A stretch of DNA of 64,000 bases, taken from the NCBI RefSeq assembly GCF_026151205.1, contig NC_087073.1, positions 14,031,837 through 14,095,836 on the forward strand, read 5' to 3'. The notes beneath the pieces were generated by a model that saw only the letters and a program-made list of their open reading frames with translations, had not been told where the DNA came from and searched no databases. This document shows, one piece after another, positions 31,901 to 40,860 of the stretch. The DNA is from Bolinopsis microptera (lineage: Eukaryota; Ctenophora; Tentaculata; Lobata; Bolinopsidae). The position numbers and the translations under genes were made by a program. Position 1 is the first letter of the stretch; every line of letters starts with the position of its first letter.

Positions 31901-34464
31901 GTTAAAACGTTCAAAAAATGTTCAAATGTTCTCAACTTTCAGTTTTTTCTCAACTTTTAGTGTTGTTTCAATTTCAATGTTTTCTTAGGAGAGTTAGAAA
32001 TAACCCAAATATCAGGGACTCGAATGACAACTCCAGGATTTAAGAAACTAAACTTTCAACACTGAAAACATTCAGATTCTTGCCTTATATATTTCGATTG
32101 TAGTCATCTTCGGTGACATTGAACCTCAAATTATTGGTTATATAATAATATATAGTAGTGTTGAAAGTATTAAAAACAATGTTTTCTTATTTCAAATTGT
32201 CTTCTTGTCAGGAATCCTGAGGAAGGAGTTGGAATGTCCAGTAGTGGTTACATGAGACATCTTATTGAACAGGTCAACTCTATCCAGGAGAACTTTGAGA
32301 GGTGCGTTAACACATTTCTCTCTATCGATTCTAGAAATAATCCCATCAATCAGCCACTGTTTCATCGGATATCATTATTTTTAAAACTTATATTATAAAT
32401 ACCTCATTATCCAAACATAGTGTCTTCAATCTTAACTTTCACATGTACAGATGCCGAAAAGGCAAACTTTTAACTGTATAAACGTATTTCGGCAGTTCTA
32501 CATTTCCACTTTTGTCTTAAGTCACCATTCAAAAGTATGAACTCATTATTATATCTCATTATTACATCTCAGAAGCCACCCTTCTTTACTCTAAACCCTA
32601 ACTCTAACTCTAAAACAACATTCTGTAAATACTGACCTAGTCACGTGACCTGCTTATTTCTCAGTTATTTTCTTTCAGCTACTGAAAATCACATTGGAAC
32701 GTAAATAAGAATAGCAAATAGTCACTAACAGAGGAAAGAGGTATATAAAGGATGTAGAATGTGCTATTAATAAACACAGAAGTAGTGGTAATGACACCCC
32801 AAACCTAATCTCACACCACACCACACGTACTTTAAGCTGGATATCATCATTTCTGGATATTATATATCGAGTTTTTATTTTGTTACCCCGGAACAGACGT
32901 TCTTGAAAGAATCTGAAATATCCCTGAAAACCTCCATTTTCTATGATATGGTAAAATTATGTCGAAAATCCGATCTTAGTGGACGCCACAAATCACAGAA
33001 TATACTTATTATAAGTATGGTGACATCATGCTTTCATGATTGAAACAATTGTTTGACTCAACCGGTCGTTTCTATTTCTACTTATAAGTACATAAATATA
33101 ATTGTGGAAATAAATAATGTGACATATAATTCCGGTCAAAGTAAAAACGTTCGAATATTTTAAACTTCACAGAGGCAGCTGTGATGAATGGGGACCCCAT
33201 GAGGACATGAGCCATTGCACATGTTACATCGCGTTTTCAGATTCAAATAGATCATAAATTATTGTTATATATCAGTATATTGTTATTGAATGTGTAATAT
33301 TTTGGACAAATGATCTATGAAAATATCAGCACACAAAGGGTTTTTACACTCAAACATGTTACAAACATGTTATCGATCACCCATTATAACCCGTGTAATT
33401 ATAATAACGTTTTCTGTGTTTCAGAAGAACAGCCGATAACAACCACGAAACACCTCTTTCTAACCCCATTGTAACCTCGTGGCCCAACCTTGGATCCTTC
33501 GCTCAGAAGATTCTCAGCAGGTAACTTGTAAATTGTAAACCAGATTTAGATTACAATGTCCATAGTTTTAATAAAGTAGTTTATCATTGACTACGAAAGT
33601 TGGTTATCTGAGGAAAGAACTCAAATGTATTGTCGGTACCCGGCATCGACAGAGTTAGACATCACGGAGCAGGTCTCCTACTATATATAAAACTTGCAAT
33701 GCTCAACAAGATGGAATCTGTATCTGCTCTATGAGATAAGTGGTAAAATAGTGAAGTGAGTAAACAAGCGGGAATGTTAGTGAGTGAACCATTGGTCATT
33801 TGATGAGGACTACACGTGATTGAAGGTGGTTATGATGAAACTAGTCTCAGCTTTTCACTGTTCACACAGCTTTTGGTTGAGAGAGTTCTGTAGACTGTAG
33901 TGTGAAACCTCTGGCAATTTACCAAACTGATGCCCTAGTACAACATAACTTGCAGTGTGAAAATGCGTTGATAAACTTCTGAGGATTTACCAAACTGATA
34001 GTACAACATAACTTTTACTTGTAACTAGTGATACACTTACTTTATAGTAACATATTATGTTTCCCGTGTACTTCCAACTTTTGTTTATAGCCGCCACGTA
34101 CAGCTGACAATCGCGCCTTATATGGCATATTGTTTAGTAAACAACCAAAACAACAAACAGCATTTGCTGTTAGATATACCGTGTATTGCGTTTGTTTATC
34201 ATCCAATCTGTAAACAAATGTTTTAATAAGTTGCGTGGTAGAAAGTGTGTGCTGGAGTTCTGACGAATATCCTCCTCCTCCCGGGGAGGATATTAACCAG
34301 AACTCCTTTATTCTTAACTGCAACAATGTTTTGTTCTGCCATATGTCCAATCTTCCATCACTTCATGTACATTTATTAAAATTGTTTACCATACTTCCCA
34401 GATAAAATTGATAATATTTACTCTTTTCAGTGGCACTGGCGTCAAATCGGAGCCTCAAGACTAA
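22869..34464 (+). CDS. FoxP: Forkhead box P transcription factor (FoxP), 12 exons
   Basis: Exons: 22869-22948, 23112-23131, 23253-23425, 23528-23626, 24916-25122, 25228-25423, 27209-27285, 28043-28138, 28549-28727, 32212-32301, 33425-33520, 34431-34464. They total 1,347 nt, 448 codons plus TAA. All introns are GT-AG and all phases agree. C2H2 finger: C45-x4-C50-x12-H63-x4-H68. Leucine zipper V85-L92-L99-L106, used by FoxP proteins to dimerise. Pro/Ser/Thr-rich linker 125-258. Forkhead about 272-357: [47 protein letters not shown]322 sits where human FOXP2 has R553. The C-terminus has a VKSE sumoylation-type motif at K443. It is a nuclear DNA-binding regulator by family. It is shorter than vertebrate FoxP (about 700 aa) and has no Gln-rich N-terminus; upstream exons may be missing. 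Confidence 0.93.
23112..23131 (+). CDS. FoxP: FoxP microexon 2 (20 nt)
   Basis: Bounded by ATCTTTCAG and GTGAGT. It completes a Thr codon, encodes GIPDTE, and leaves one base that makes Tyr with exon 3. The match of both phases is the main evidence. Confidence 0.75.
23253..23425 (+). CDS. FoxP: FoxP exon 3: C2H2 finger and start of leucine zipper
   Basis: Acceptor TTATCTCCAG, donor CACAG/GTAACA. Encodes [17 protein letters not shown] and then [18 protein letters not shown], the family-specific finger and zipper (vertebrate: [19 protein letters not shown]). Confidence 0.95.
23528..23626 (+). CDS. FoxP: FoxP exon 4: leucine zipper end
   Basis: 33 codons, phase 0 on both sides. [17 protein letters not shown] aligns with LAKDKERLQAMMTHLHV of vertebrate FoxP. 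Confidence 0.95.
23627..24915 (+). other. FoxP intron 4
   Basis: 1.3 kb, AT-rich, with (TA)n stretches near 24250-24275 and 24345-24380. No gene within. Confidence 0.7.
24916..25122 (+). CDS. FoxP: FoxP exon 5: Pro/Ser-rich linker
   Basis: 69 codons, acceptor ATTCCAG and donor TCT/GTAAGT. Starts [20 protein letters not shown], then [14 protein letters not shown]. Low-complexity linker with several SP sites; family assignment rests on its neighbours. Confidence 0.82.
25228..25423 (+). CDS. FoxP: FoxP exon 6: linker
   Basis: Acceptor CTCCTCAG, donor GGCA/GTAAGT, ends phase 1. Encodes [18 protein letters not shown] and more Ser/Thr/Pro-rich sequence. No domain. Confidence 0.82.
25424..27208 (+). 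other. FoxP intron 6 with a short tandem repeat
   Basis: 1.8 kb, AT-rich. 26857-27093 holds about ten irregular copies of TATGAACA(T/G)TGTTATGAACAG-type units (motif TTATGAACA). No gene recognised. Confidence 0.75.
27209..27285 (+). CDS. FoxP: FoxP exon 7: forkhead helix 1
   Basis: Enters phase 1 (split Ser), encodes [20 protein letters not shown] and SLIRE, ends phase 0 at [21 protein letters not shown] is the forkhead start. Confidence 0.95.
28043..28138 (+). CDS. FoxP: FoxP exon 8: forkhead middle
   Basis: 32 codons: [19 protein letters not shown] then [13 protein letters not shown]. Acceptor TTATTTCAG, donor CAG/GTAGTA. Confidence 0.95.
28549..28727 (+). CDS. FoxP: FoxP exon 9: forkhead recognition helix and wing
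   Basis: [19 protein letters not shown] contains the DNA-reading helix; [18 protein letters not shown] is the wing end. Acceptor TTCTCCAG; donor ACACCAG/GTAACC, phase 2. Read-through past the donor meets TAA at once (codons AGG TAA). The last bases of the exon are homologous to the 22-bp repeats that follow. Confidence 0.94.
28711..29290 (+). repeat. 22-bp tandem array that copies the exon 9 splice donor
   Basis: About 26 units of GTAACC(A/T)TCTTAGCAACACCAG. Most carry an intact ACCAG/GTAACC donor identical to that of exon 9. The unit's CTTAGCAACACCAG equals the last bases of the exon. A few units are altered (CAACAACAG, CATCACCAG, CACCAT, and CTAACC at 28859). Confidence 0.95.
29291..32211 (+). 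other. Rest of FoxP intron 9
   Basis: About 2.9 kb. It includes an 18-bp duplication near 29518-29552 (GAGCGGGACTAATGCTT), a 38-bp tandem duplication at 29611-29686, and the 33-bp repeat described separately. No other gene recognised. Confidence 0.6.
30768..31103 (+). repeat. 33-bp in-frame repeat inside a 111-codon open frame
   Basis: About 30945-31060 carries four copies of a 33-bp unit encoding [11 protein letters not shown]. Because 33 is divisible by three, the frame stays open (30768-31103). No splice or family evidence that it is translated, and it lies inside FoxP intron 9. Treated as a repeat, not a gene. Confidence 0.7.
32212..32301 (+). CDS. FoxP: FoxP exon 10
   Basis: Acceptor CTTGTCAG, donor GAGAG/GTGCGT, phase 2 on both sides. 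Encodes [20 protein letters not shown] and VNSIQENFE; the split Arg codon joins exon 9. Confidence 0.85.
32302..33424 (+). other. FoxP intron 10
   Basis: 1.1 kb. Contains a short degenerate telomere-like stretch CTAAACCCTAACTCTAACTC near 32591-32612. No gene. Confidence 0.6.
33425..33520 (+). CDS. FoxP: FoxP exon 11
   Basis: Acceptor TGTTTCAG, donor AGCAG/GTAACT. Encodes [20 protein letters not shown] then [11 protein letters not shown]-terminal tail without a named domain. Confidence 0.83.
34431..34464 (+). CDS. FoxP: FoxP terminal exon 12
   Basis: Acceptor CTCTTTTCAG; encodes [11 protein letters not shown] and TAA at 34462-34464. VKSE fits the sumoylation consensus; vertebrate FOXP2 is sumoylated near its C-terminus. 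Confidence 0.85.
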
Positions 34465-35603
34465 ACAGACGACCATGAATACAACTTAATTACATACCCC
34501 TCAAAATGGGAAAGTAGTTCTACGGAGGTTTAGACTACAATATGCCCCCTTAATCTGATCGTTCTCTATAATAGCAAATGAACTGTGAATGGTATAAAAC
34601 GTAGCAGAAACTTTGCGTTTTCACTAATGTACCAATTTGAGGATGGGAAGCTCAATTTTAGCCGCATTGTGATTTGCAATGAGACTCATAGATGTTGAAA
34701 AAGTATTTTATTTTTATGCGTGTTTACCTTGATCATGGGTTGATGATTCCTTAAAATTCTCTAAAAATGATTTTCATCAAGAAATTGAGATCGGATTAGT
34801 AGTTATCAAACGAGCGATATTGAATGCTTGCGACTCAGTTTGGTGTGCGAATGAAATATAATTTCTTTGATCTCCAATTATTTCGATTTTGCATGAATAG
34901 AATTAAGAAATTGTTCGGCATGATTCAGGGATGTGAATTCTACAGTCAATTTCAATTAAATGATAAGACTTTTCAGATTGTCTCTCATCACAAACGTGTT
35001 ATTCGTTGGTAGTTAATTACGCTTAGCTACTTATTCATACCAACCAGCTTAGAGTTTCTAATTTATTGTTAGTAATTATGTAATGTTTCTGATTTCGGAT
35101 TCGTATAATTCATACATTCATTTTCAGATTTCTGATATTTCGTTACAAATGATTGTGGTTATGAATTTTAAAAATTAAGGTTTAACATCTGTTTTCTTTC
35201 CAGCTGAAAGTATCGATTTATCTTCAACAAAATATATCGGGAAAATATTGTTAGTGAATGGAAGACGCATAGAATTTTCAACACAGTAATTGCAAGAGCG
35301 CGCAATAACAACATAGAGTAGAGACGCGCACATGTGCATGGGCTTAGGGGGTATGAGGTCGAAAAGGGTTGTTATTGTAATTTTACACAATATTTACGTG
35401 TGAATCGGCTTACGGACGGGTCAGGGGGATTAAAATGACCAAAAAATTAGTCTTACGTAGTGAACGATCCCTAACAGTTTTGACACAGGTTTTGACACAG
35501 ATTTGGCCTGTTCACAGAAACAAGCTCTACCATCAGTATCACTCGCCGAATTCTTGTCAGAATTGTACAAAAATTGCAGGAGTTAGAGAGGGTATAGGAC
35601 ACA
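34465..35603. other. FoxP 3' flank / intergenic
   Basis: AT-rich, presumably the 3' UTR at first. No canonical AATAAA close to the stop; an ATTAAA variant lies near 34957. No gene. Confidence 0.45.
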
Positions 35604-36191
35604 AGGGCGGAAGACGCGTGGGCGGAGGTCGCGTAGGCGGAAGACTTGAGGGCGGAGGACGCAAGGGCGGAAGTTTCCTAAAAGGTTGGACACGAGGGCG
35701 GAGGTCGCGAGGGCGGAGGTCGATCCCATGATTTGGGCGGAAGACTCGTAAAACGATCACATGTCCTAAATGCTCGACTGGTAATACTACAAAACCGGAA
35801 ACACTCTCTCTCTCTCTGTTTTGGTCAACGGTTTCTGGCCTCCTAGTGAAGAGGGAGGCCTTCTCGCCGTGCCCACAGAGTGTGACTCCTGCTAGCCACA
35901 CTCCAGGACTCCCTAAGTATATACAAAAACATAGAATAATAGATATCAACGCAACAGACCTCTGGAGTCTCGAAGCTGTTACTACCTTGCTCAGAGCAAA
36001 CCCACTTCAGATGTTCTTCTTTGGCGGGCAGGCGAGGGACTTCCGAGCATGGTCCACACCTGAATATGTGTCACTATCTGAGATAGTCCTGTGTGGGTCT
36101 AGTGTATGATTGTTTATGAGCCTTGGTGTATGTCCTAGATGCTTATCCAAATAGGTCGTCTATCCTAGGAGGTTACCCAAAAGGGTTTTCC

Positions 36192-36770
36192 CTATCCAGT
36201 CTTGTCGACTGTTCCACAAATTTGAAGATATGATTGTAGTTTACTGTTGTTAAGGTAGAGTTTACCAATTATCCTCATTCTGAACCTCATGATCTGGATG
36301 CACTTGCAGAGGAGGTGCTGGGATGTTTCTGCTTCTCCTGAAAAGTGTTCACAATCTTGCGTCTCGAAGTTGACGTTGTTTGCCACGTTCTGAAAATAAA
36401 CTAGTTGGCTGTGACCTATCCTGAAAACGACCATGTTAGCCAGCTGATGTGAGTTCCTGTATTTATATTTGTGTCCGAGGTACATCTCAAGTGGAATGTT
36501 CCTTTGTCACTGAGTGTGGCCTATTTGGGAGGAAGGGTTCTGGTCCTATGGGGATGCTGTTGGATTGAACGTCCTTGCGAATTCGTCCGCTAGTTCTTTA
36601 CCGTATACTCCTTCATGTCCTGGAACAAAGTTCTACTCGATGAGAAAACCTAGCGAGTTGAGTTGGTCTGAGATGTTCAGAACGAACCTGGAGTTAAAAT
36701 TGGTGCTGTTAAGGGCTTTAAATGCAGCCTGGGAATCTGAGAGGAATTTATGATTGATTGAGATCCTAAG
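36192..36770 (-). pseudogene. LINE RNase H and C-terminal zinc-finger region
   Basis: Minus-strand frames with SDSQAA and PGHEGVYGKELADEFA (RNase H core) and the downstream CEHF...HLLCKC finger common to RNase H-bearing LINEs. Broken by an in-frame TAG and a frameshift near 36500. The upstream part (about 36780-36840, EEIVPAICVIHGKYL) is separated from the rest of the ORF by the hAT-like insertion. Confidence 0.75.
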
Positions 36771-37270
36771 TTATCATTAGTCCAGATACTTGCCATGTAT
36801 AACGCAAATAGCGGGTACGATTTCCTCAATGAACCTGAAGAACAGAGGCACATATTAGGTGCGGTAATAAAATCAAAATTATGCGGTACCGCACCCGACT
36901 ATAAAGGTAAAATGTGCGGTAAGGTGCGGTAAATTTTTACCAATTATGCGGCAAATATGCGGCGATTTTTTCGAAATTTGTGCAGGAATTGTGCAGTTTT
37001 CTTTTGCATTTTCTCAAGGACTTTGGAAATTTTAAACGTATAACCGCCGCTCTTATCAAAAATAGGTCTGTTTATGTGTTACTGAGGGTGTAGTTCTTTA
37101 CTAAGACCATGATTGAACCTATATTGAGATTCAGTTATCTGAGAACAGTGAGTGTGACTTGATCTGGTAGAGATCAGGAGACAGTTATTTGAAGACGCCT
37201 CTTGATAGATTCGATCAGATCCCATGCGTGATCGCTAATATATGACACGCTTGTTTGCATTGATCGTCAG

Positions 37271-37318
37271 TACTTGGAATTAAACAGGAATTAAACAGGA
37301 ATTAAACAGGAATTAAAC
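37271..37318. repeat. 12-bp tandem repeat
   Basis: Four copies of GGAATTAAACA inside the hAT-type element. Confidence 0.8.
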
Positions 37319-37479
37319 CATTTGATCCAAGATCCATTAAGCCCACTATAAAGCCAACGCTACAACGAATAGAGCTCATTACCCTTAATTACACCTACTT
37401 CTTCTAGTAATCAGATGATGTGGTGAAGTTACGAATGATAACTGATACACTATAATCGAAATACGGTAACGACGAGGGT

Positions 37480-37806
37480 TCCATAACGGCCTGGGTCAGG
37501 GTCCCGAAAGGGCCTGGGTCACGGTCCCGAAAGGGCCTGGGTAACGGTCCCGAAAGGGCCTGGGTCACGTGGTAACCGGGTCACGTGGCCTAGGCATGAG
37601 TTCCAAAAGGGCCTGGGTCACGGTCCCGAAAGGGCCTGGGTCAGGGTTCCGAAAGGGCCTGGGTCACGCGGTAACTGGGTCACGTGGCCTAGGTATAAGT
37701 TCCAAAAGGGCCTGGGTCACGGTCCTGAAAGGGCCTGGGTCACGGTCCTGAAAGGGCCTGGGTCAGGGTCCCGAAATGGCCTGAGTCACGGTCCTAAAAG
37801 GGCCCG
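37480..37806. repeat. 23-bp minisatellite inside the hAT-type element
   Basis: About 13 units of GGTCCCGAAAGGGCCTGGGT with variants (GGTTCC, GGTCCT, AAAAGGGCC), interrupted twice by a longer spacer containing GGTAACYGGGTCACGTGGCC, which suggests a higher-order unit of about 115 bp. Confidence 0.85.
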
Positions 37807-38439
37807 ACTTTTAACATATTTTGGTTTTTACACTCGAAAATCTTAACGCGAAAATTTCAAAATTATGCGAAATTACGCGGAAAATGCTAGATTATGCGGA
37901 AATATGCAGAAAATTACAAAATGTGCGGAAATGTGCGGAAAACAATAAATTATGCGGAAATGTGCGGAAAACGGTAAATTGTGCGATCCCGCACCCATCG
38001 CACCTAATATGTGCCTCTGCTGAAGAAGGAATATTTGTCCTGAATTGATACCATGTTACGTCGAGCTTAAAAATGAATCAAAAGTTCGAGTAAATCGTTA
38101 AACGTTGTATGTCCTATTTGAATCCCCTAAGCATTGCATTGATGTTTATTCCTGGTCCGGTTAGCTTTGCGTCTCAGAACTTAAGAGGTCCACTATGCTT
38201 TAGTGAGCTATGCTGTCCACCAGGGTACTGTAGATCTAAGGGTTCCCCGTGTAGTGGGGCAGGCTGTGATAAAGCATCTCTGCAGGATGTCCGAGATGAA
38301 CTGTTTCGAGTGTTGAGAACTTCCGCTGTAGAAACTGAATAGAACCAGTAAGGGTGTCAGTCAAACTCTGCTGCTACTAGATGATTGTAGAGCGTCCAGT
38401 CACACTTCAATAAAGAGTGTGGCAAAGCTAACCCGGTCC

Positions 38440-38830
38440 CCTGAAAAGTGGTTACTGGAGGAAGAAGTGCCAGGAATTCTCGTTATCAGTGTGTCCTCGT
38501 AGTCAGAGTTGAAATCCCTAATTCTGTCTTATCACGAGCCTGTGTCTAGCGTGTGTCAGCCCTTACGCATTAGCTGTCTTAACTGAAAAGACCTGAAAAG
38601 TGGTTACTGGAGGGAGAAGTGCCAAGACTACTCATTATCAGTGTGTCCTTGTAGTCAGGATGAGCGAATTGGAATCCCTAGCTCTGTGGTGGGTGACTTC
38701 GATGGGACCTGAAAGCTGAAAGAGAATTTCCTGGTGATTTAATAGCTCTTAGAGCTAGGTATCTGTGTCTAACGTATCGTCATTTGTGTGTGAACTATCT
38801 TGTAACCTGATCTCTGAAAGAGAAATTTCC
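38440..38830. repeat. Local duplications in the LINE 5' part
   Basis: A segment of about 75 bp beginning CTGAAAAGTGGTTACTGGAG occurs near 38440 and 38591. A second pair (GAAAGAGAAATTTCCTGGTG) lies near 38716 and 38815. Confidence 0.75.
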
Positions 38831-38999
38831 TGGTGCTTGGTAGCTGTTAGTGTTGACTTCCTGGTTCCTATGGGAACTTTGGGTTGGCAAGTCCCAACCT
38901 TAGTACTCAACAAGAGAGCACACCACCCGTTAGTGCCAACCAGGCCACACCACGTGGAGGTTCGGAGAGGATTTCGTGACCCGAAAAAAACCGGAAACA

Positions 39000-39432
39000 T
39001 CACACAACGTACTTCAAATTGTATAAATTATATAAGTTATATTCAATCAAAGTTATATTCAATCATTTTAGTGGTACTGATTTCGAATTCTTTGTAACTT
39101 TACAAACAAAATACACAGGGCCAGGGTTATACTTATAGAGAACGCTTAACGGTAATATAAATCACAATATAATCAATCAATTTTGTCAAACCCGAATAGA
39201 ATAATATCACAATAACATAAACATTTCACATAGCACAACATCATCCTCGTACGAATGGTAGTTCTGAACTATGCTGAAGATTCTTCTATCCTTGTCGCTA
39301 TTGGCCTTCCTCCTCTTAGGCTGCTGCTCTCCAGGACTGTTCCATCTGGACTAGGAGATTCTGACGTTGTGACTCAAGTTGTTCGTTTCACTGTGCAATC
39401 TTTTCGTGTGAAAACTGTTGATCATATCCCAG
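39000..39432 (-). repeat. Left inner arm of the palindrome (antisense transposase end)
   Basis: Inverted copy of 40360-40040 and of 39638-39577, with internal deletions. It contains the antisense of the MULE C-terminal codons but not the last 12, so its open plus-strand frame (39255-39485) is a shadow. Confidence 0.85.
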
Positions 39433-39741
39433 AAGCCCTTGTGTCATGTGAGTCAAACTATCGAATCGAGTCACGTGATACATAACTTCGACTCACGTCA
39501 TGAATCACCATGGTCATGATCTCATATAACACAACGGTATGTGAGGACATCACAACATCACGTAAACTGATCTGGGATATGATCAACTGTTTTCACACGA
39601 AGAGATTGCACAGTGAAACGAACAACTTGAGTCACAACGTAGACGACTCGAGAGACAACTAGTATATTTAAGACCGATGTTGGGAATAGAAGTATCTTAT
39701 TATTTAGTTCCAGCTACATCTCAACTACTACAATAACAACC

Positions 39742-40146
39742 ATGTACGATGATCTCCTGGCATACTTCCAGACCACTTGGATCCAGGGACTAACGACTGC
39801 CTCCGGCACCGGACGAGCTAAATTCCCTCCGTCCACGTGGAATGCCTATGAACGCAGCCACTTCAACATGAACCGGACAAACAACGTGGTGGAGTCCTGG
39901 AACAAGAAGTTCTCTGCTCTAGTCGGACACGCAAACCCGACCATCTACAATTTCATTGCAGCAGTCCAGATGGAACAGTCCTCGACAGACAAGAAGATCT
40001 TAGCGAATTCGCTTGGAGAGCAGCCGCCTAAGAGGAAGAAGGCCAACAGCGACAAGGATAGAAGAATCCTCAGCATAGTTCAGAACTACCATTCGTACGA
40101 GGATGATATTTTAACCTATATTGATTTGCTAAAGAGTGCTATGTGA
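39742..40146 (+). pseudogene. MULE-type transposase, C-terminal remnant
   Basis: 134 codons. FPPSTWNAYERSHFNMNRTNN, VVESWNKKF and HANPTIYNFIAAVQMEQ match the conserved tail of FLYWCH/MULE transposases (WNxxxR...RTNNxVExWN...HPxIxxFI). A basic stretch PPKRKKANSDKDRR follows. The catalytic DDE core and any zinc finger are missing, so it cannot transpose DNA alone. It sits within the right arm of the palindrome. Confidence 0.78.
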
Positions 40147-40564
40147 AATGTTTATGTTATTGCATGATATAATTCTATTCGGGTTTTGACAAAATTGATT
40201 GATTACATTGTGATTTATATTACCTTTAAGCGTTCTCTATAACCCTGTGTATTTTGTTTTTAAAGTTACAAAGAATTCGAAATCAGTACCACTAAAATGA
40301 TTGAATATAACTGATATAATTTATACAATTTGAAGTACGTTGTGTGATGTTTCAGGTTTTGTAGTATTACCAGTCGAGCATTTAGGACATGTGATCGTTT
40401 TACGAGACTTCCGCCCAAATCATGGGATCGACCTCCGCCCTCGCGACCTCCGCCCTCGTGTCCAACCTTTTAGGAAACTTCCGCCCTTGCGTCCTCCGCC
40501 CTCAAGTCTTCCGCCTACGCGACCTCCGCCCACGCGTCTTCCGCCCTCCTGACCGGTTCCCGTT

Positions 40565-40860
40565 AGAGATGGGTCTAACTTAGATTTCTGGAAATTTTCG
40601 TAAAATTGATCACTTTTACACCGTCTTTTTCGCTATCTTTGTGAATTGTGTTCATACCGACTGATTTATGACCATTTTAAGATGTAGTAGTTGTACAGCA
40701 ATACTAAGGTAACGGGACTACTGCGGCCCGGACCCTCTACCGGCCAAACCTTGTTAACCTCATTATTTTAAGATGTGCTGGGTACAGTTTCTCATCACTC
40801 AATTATGGGCTTCTGACTCACATCATTGTAAATTCTCGAGGTCATAAATCGGTAGGATAA
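40565..40860. mobile_element. Diverged MITE related to the mariner element at 3987
   Basis: 40567-40680 is alignable with the mariner TIR (GATGGGTC-AACTTAGATTTC, CTTTTTC-CTATC, ATGACCATTTTAA). An inverted pair ACTGATTTATGACC / GGTCATAAATCGGT (about 40658 and 40839) suggests a fold-back. The outermost TIR bases are not seen. Confidence 0.5.

Larger units (their letters stand above)
36843..38019. mobile_element. Non-autonomous hAT-type element
   Basis: 1,177 bp. Terminal inverted repeats CAGAGGCACATATTAGGTGC, with a perfect 8-bp target duplication CTGAAGAA (36835-36842, 38020-38027), as in hAT transposons. Both ends have many subterminal GTGCGG / ATGCGGAAA motifs, the kind of site hAT transposases bind. 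No transposase. The interior carries minisatellites. Confidence 0.9.
35804..38986 (-). mobile_element. LINE insertion with 13-bp target duplication
   Basis: Flanked by AAAACCGGAAACA at 35791-35803 and 38987-38999; the uninterrupted right arm of the host palindrome shows the empty site. On the minus strand it holds RNase H pieces LSDSQAAFKALNSTNF and FVPGHEGVYGKELADEFA (about 36760-36560, with a TAG in place of the expected Trp), then a C-terminal Cys/His region CEHFSGEAETSQHLLCKC (36485-36192). The 3' end carries an (AG)n tail (CT-run at 35804-35818). Several stops: inactive. A hAT-like element interrupts it. Confidence 0.8.
35604..40547 (+). mobile_element. Mutator-like palindromic (fold-back) element, split by nested insertions
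   Basis: 35604-35803 is the inverted copy of about 40347-40547 (runs of GGGCGGAAG / GGCGGAGGTCGCG units). 39000-39432 is the inverted copy of parts of 39577-40360. The arms are centred near 39505. The left arm lacks several segments present in the right arm, including the transposase C-terminal codons. The left arm is cut at 35803/38987 by a LINE. The right arm encodes a MULE transposase C-terminus. Few mismatches separate the arms, suggesting recent formation. Confidence 0.82.

Noticed and set aside
39255-39485. 76-codon plus-strand frame
   Set aside because: It is the antisense of the MULE transposase C-terminus in the left arm of the palindrome.
35582-40570. GTTAGAGA near both outer ends of the fold-back element as a target duplication
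   Set aside because: It is not adjacent to the arm ends (about 14 bp away on each side) and only 8 bases match, so it may be chance.
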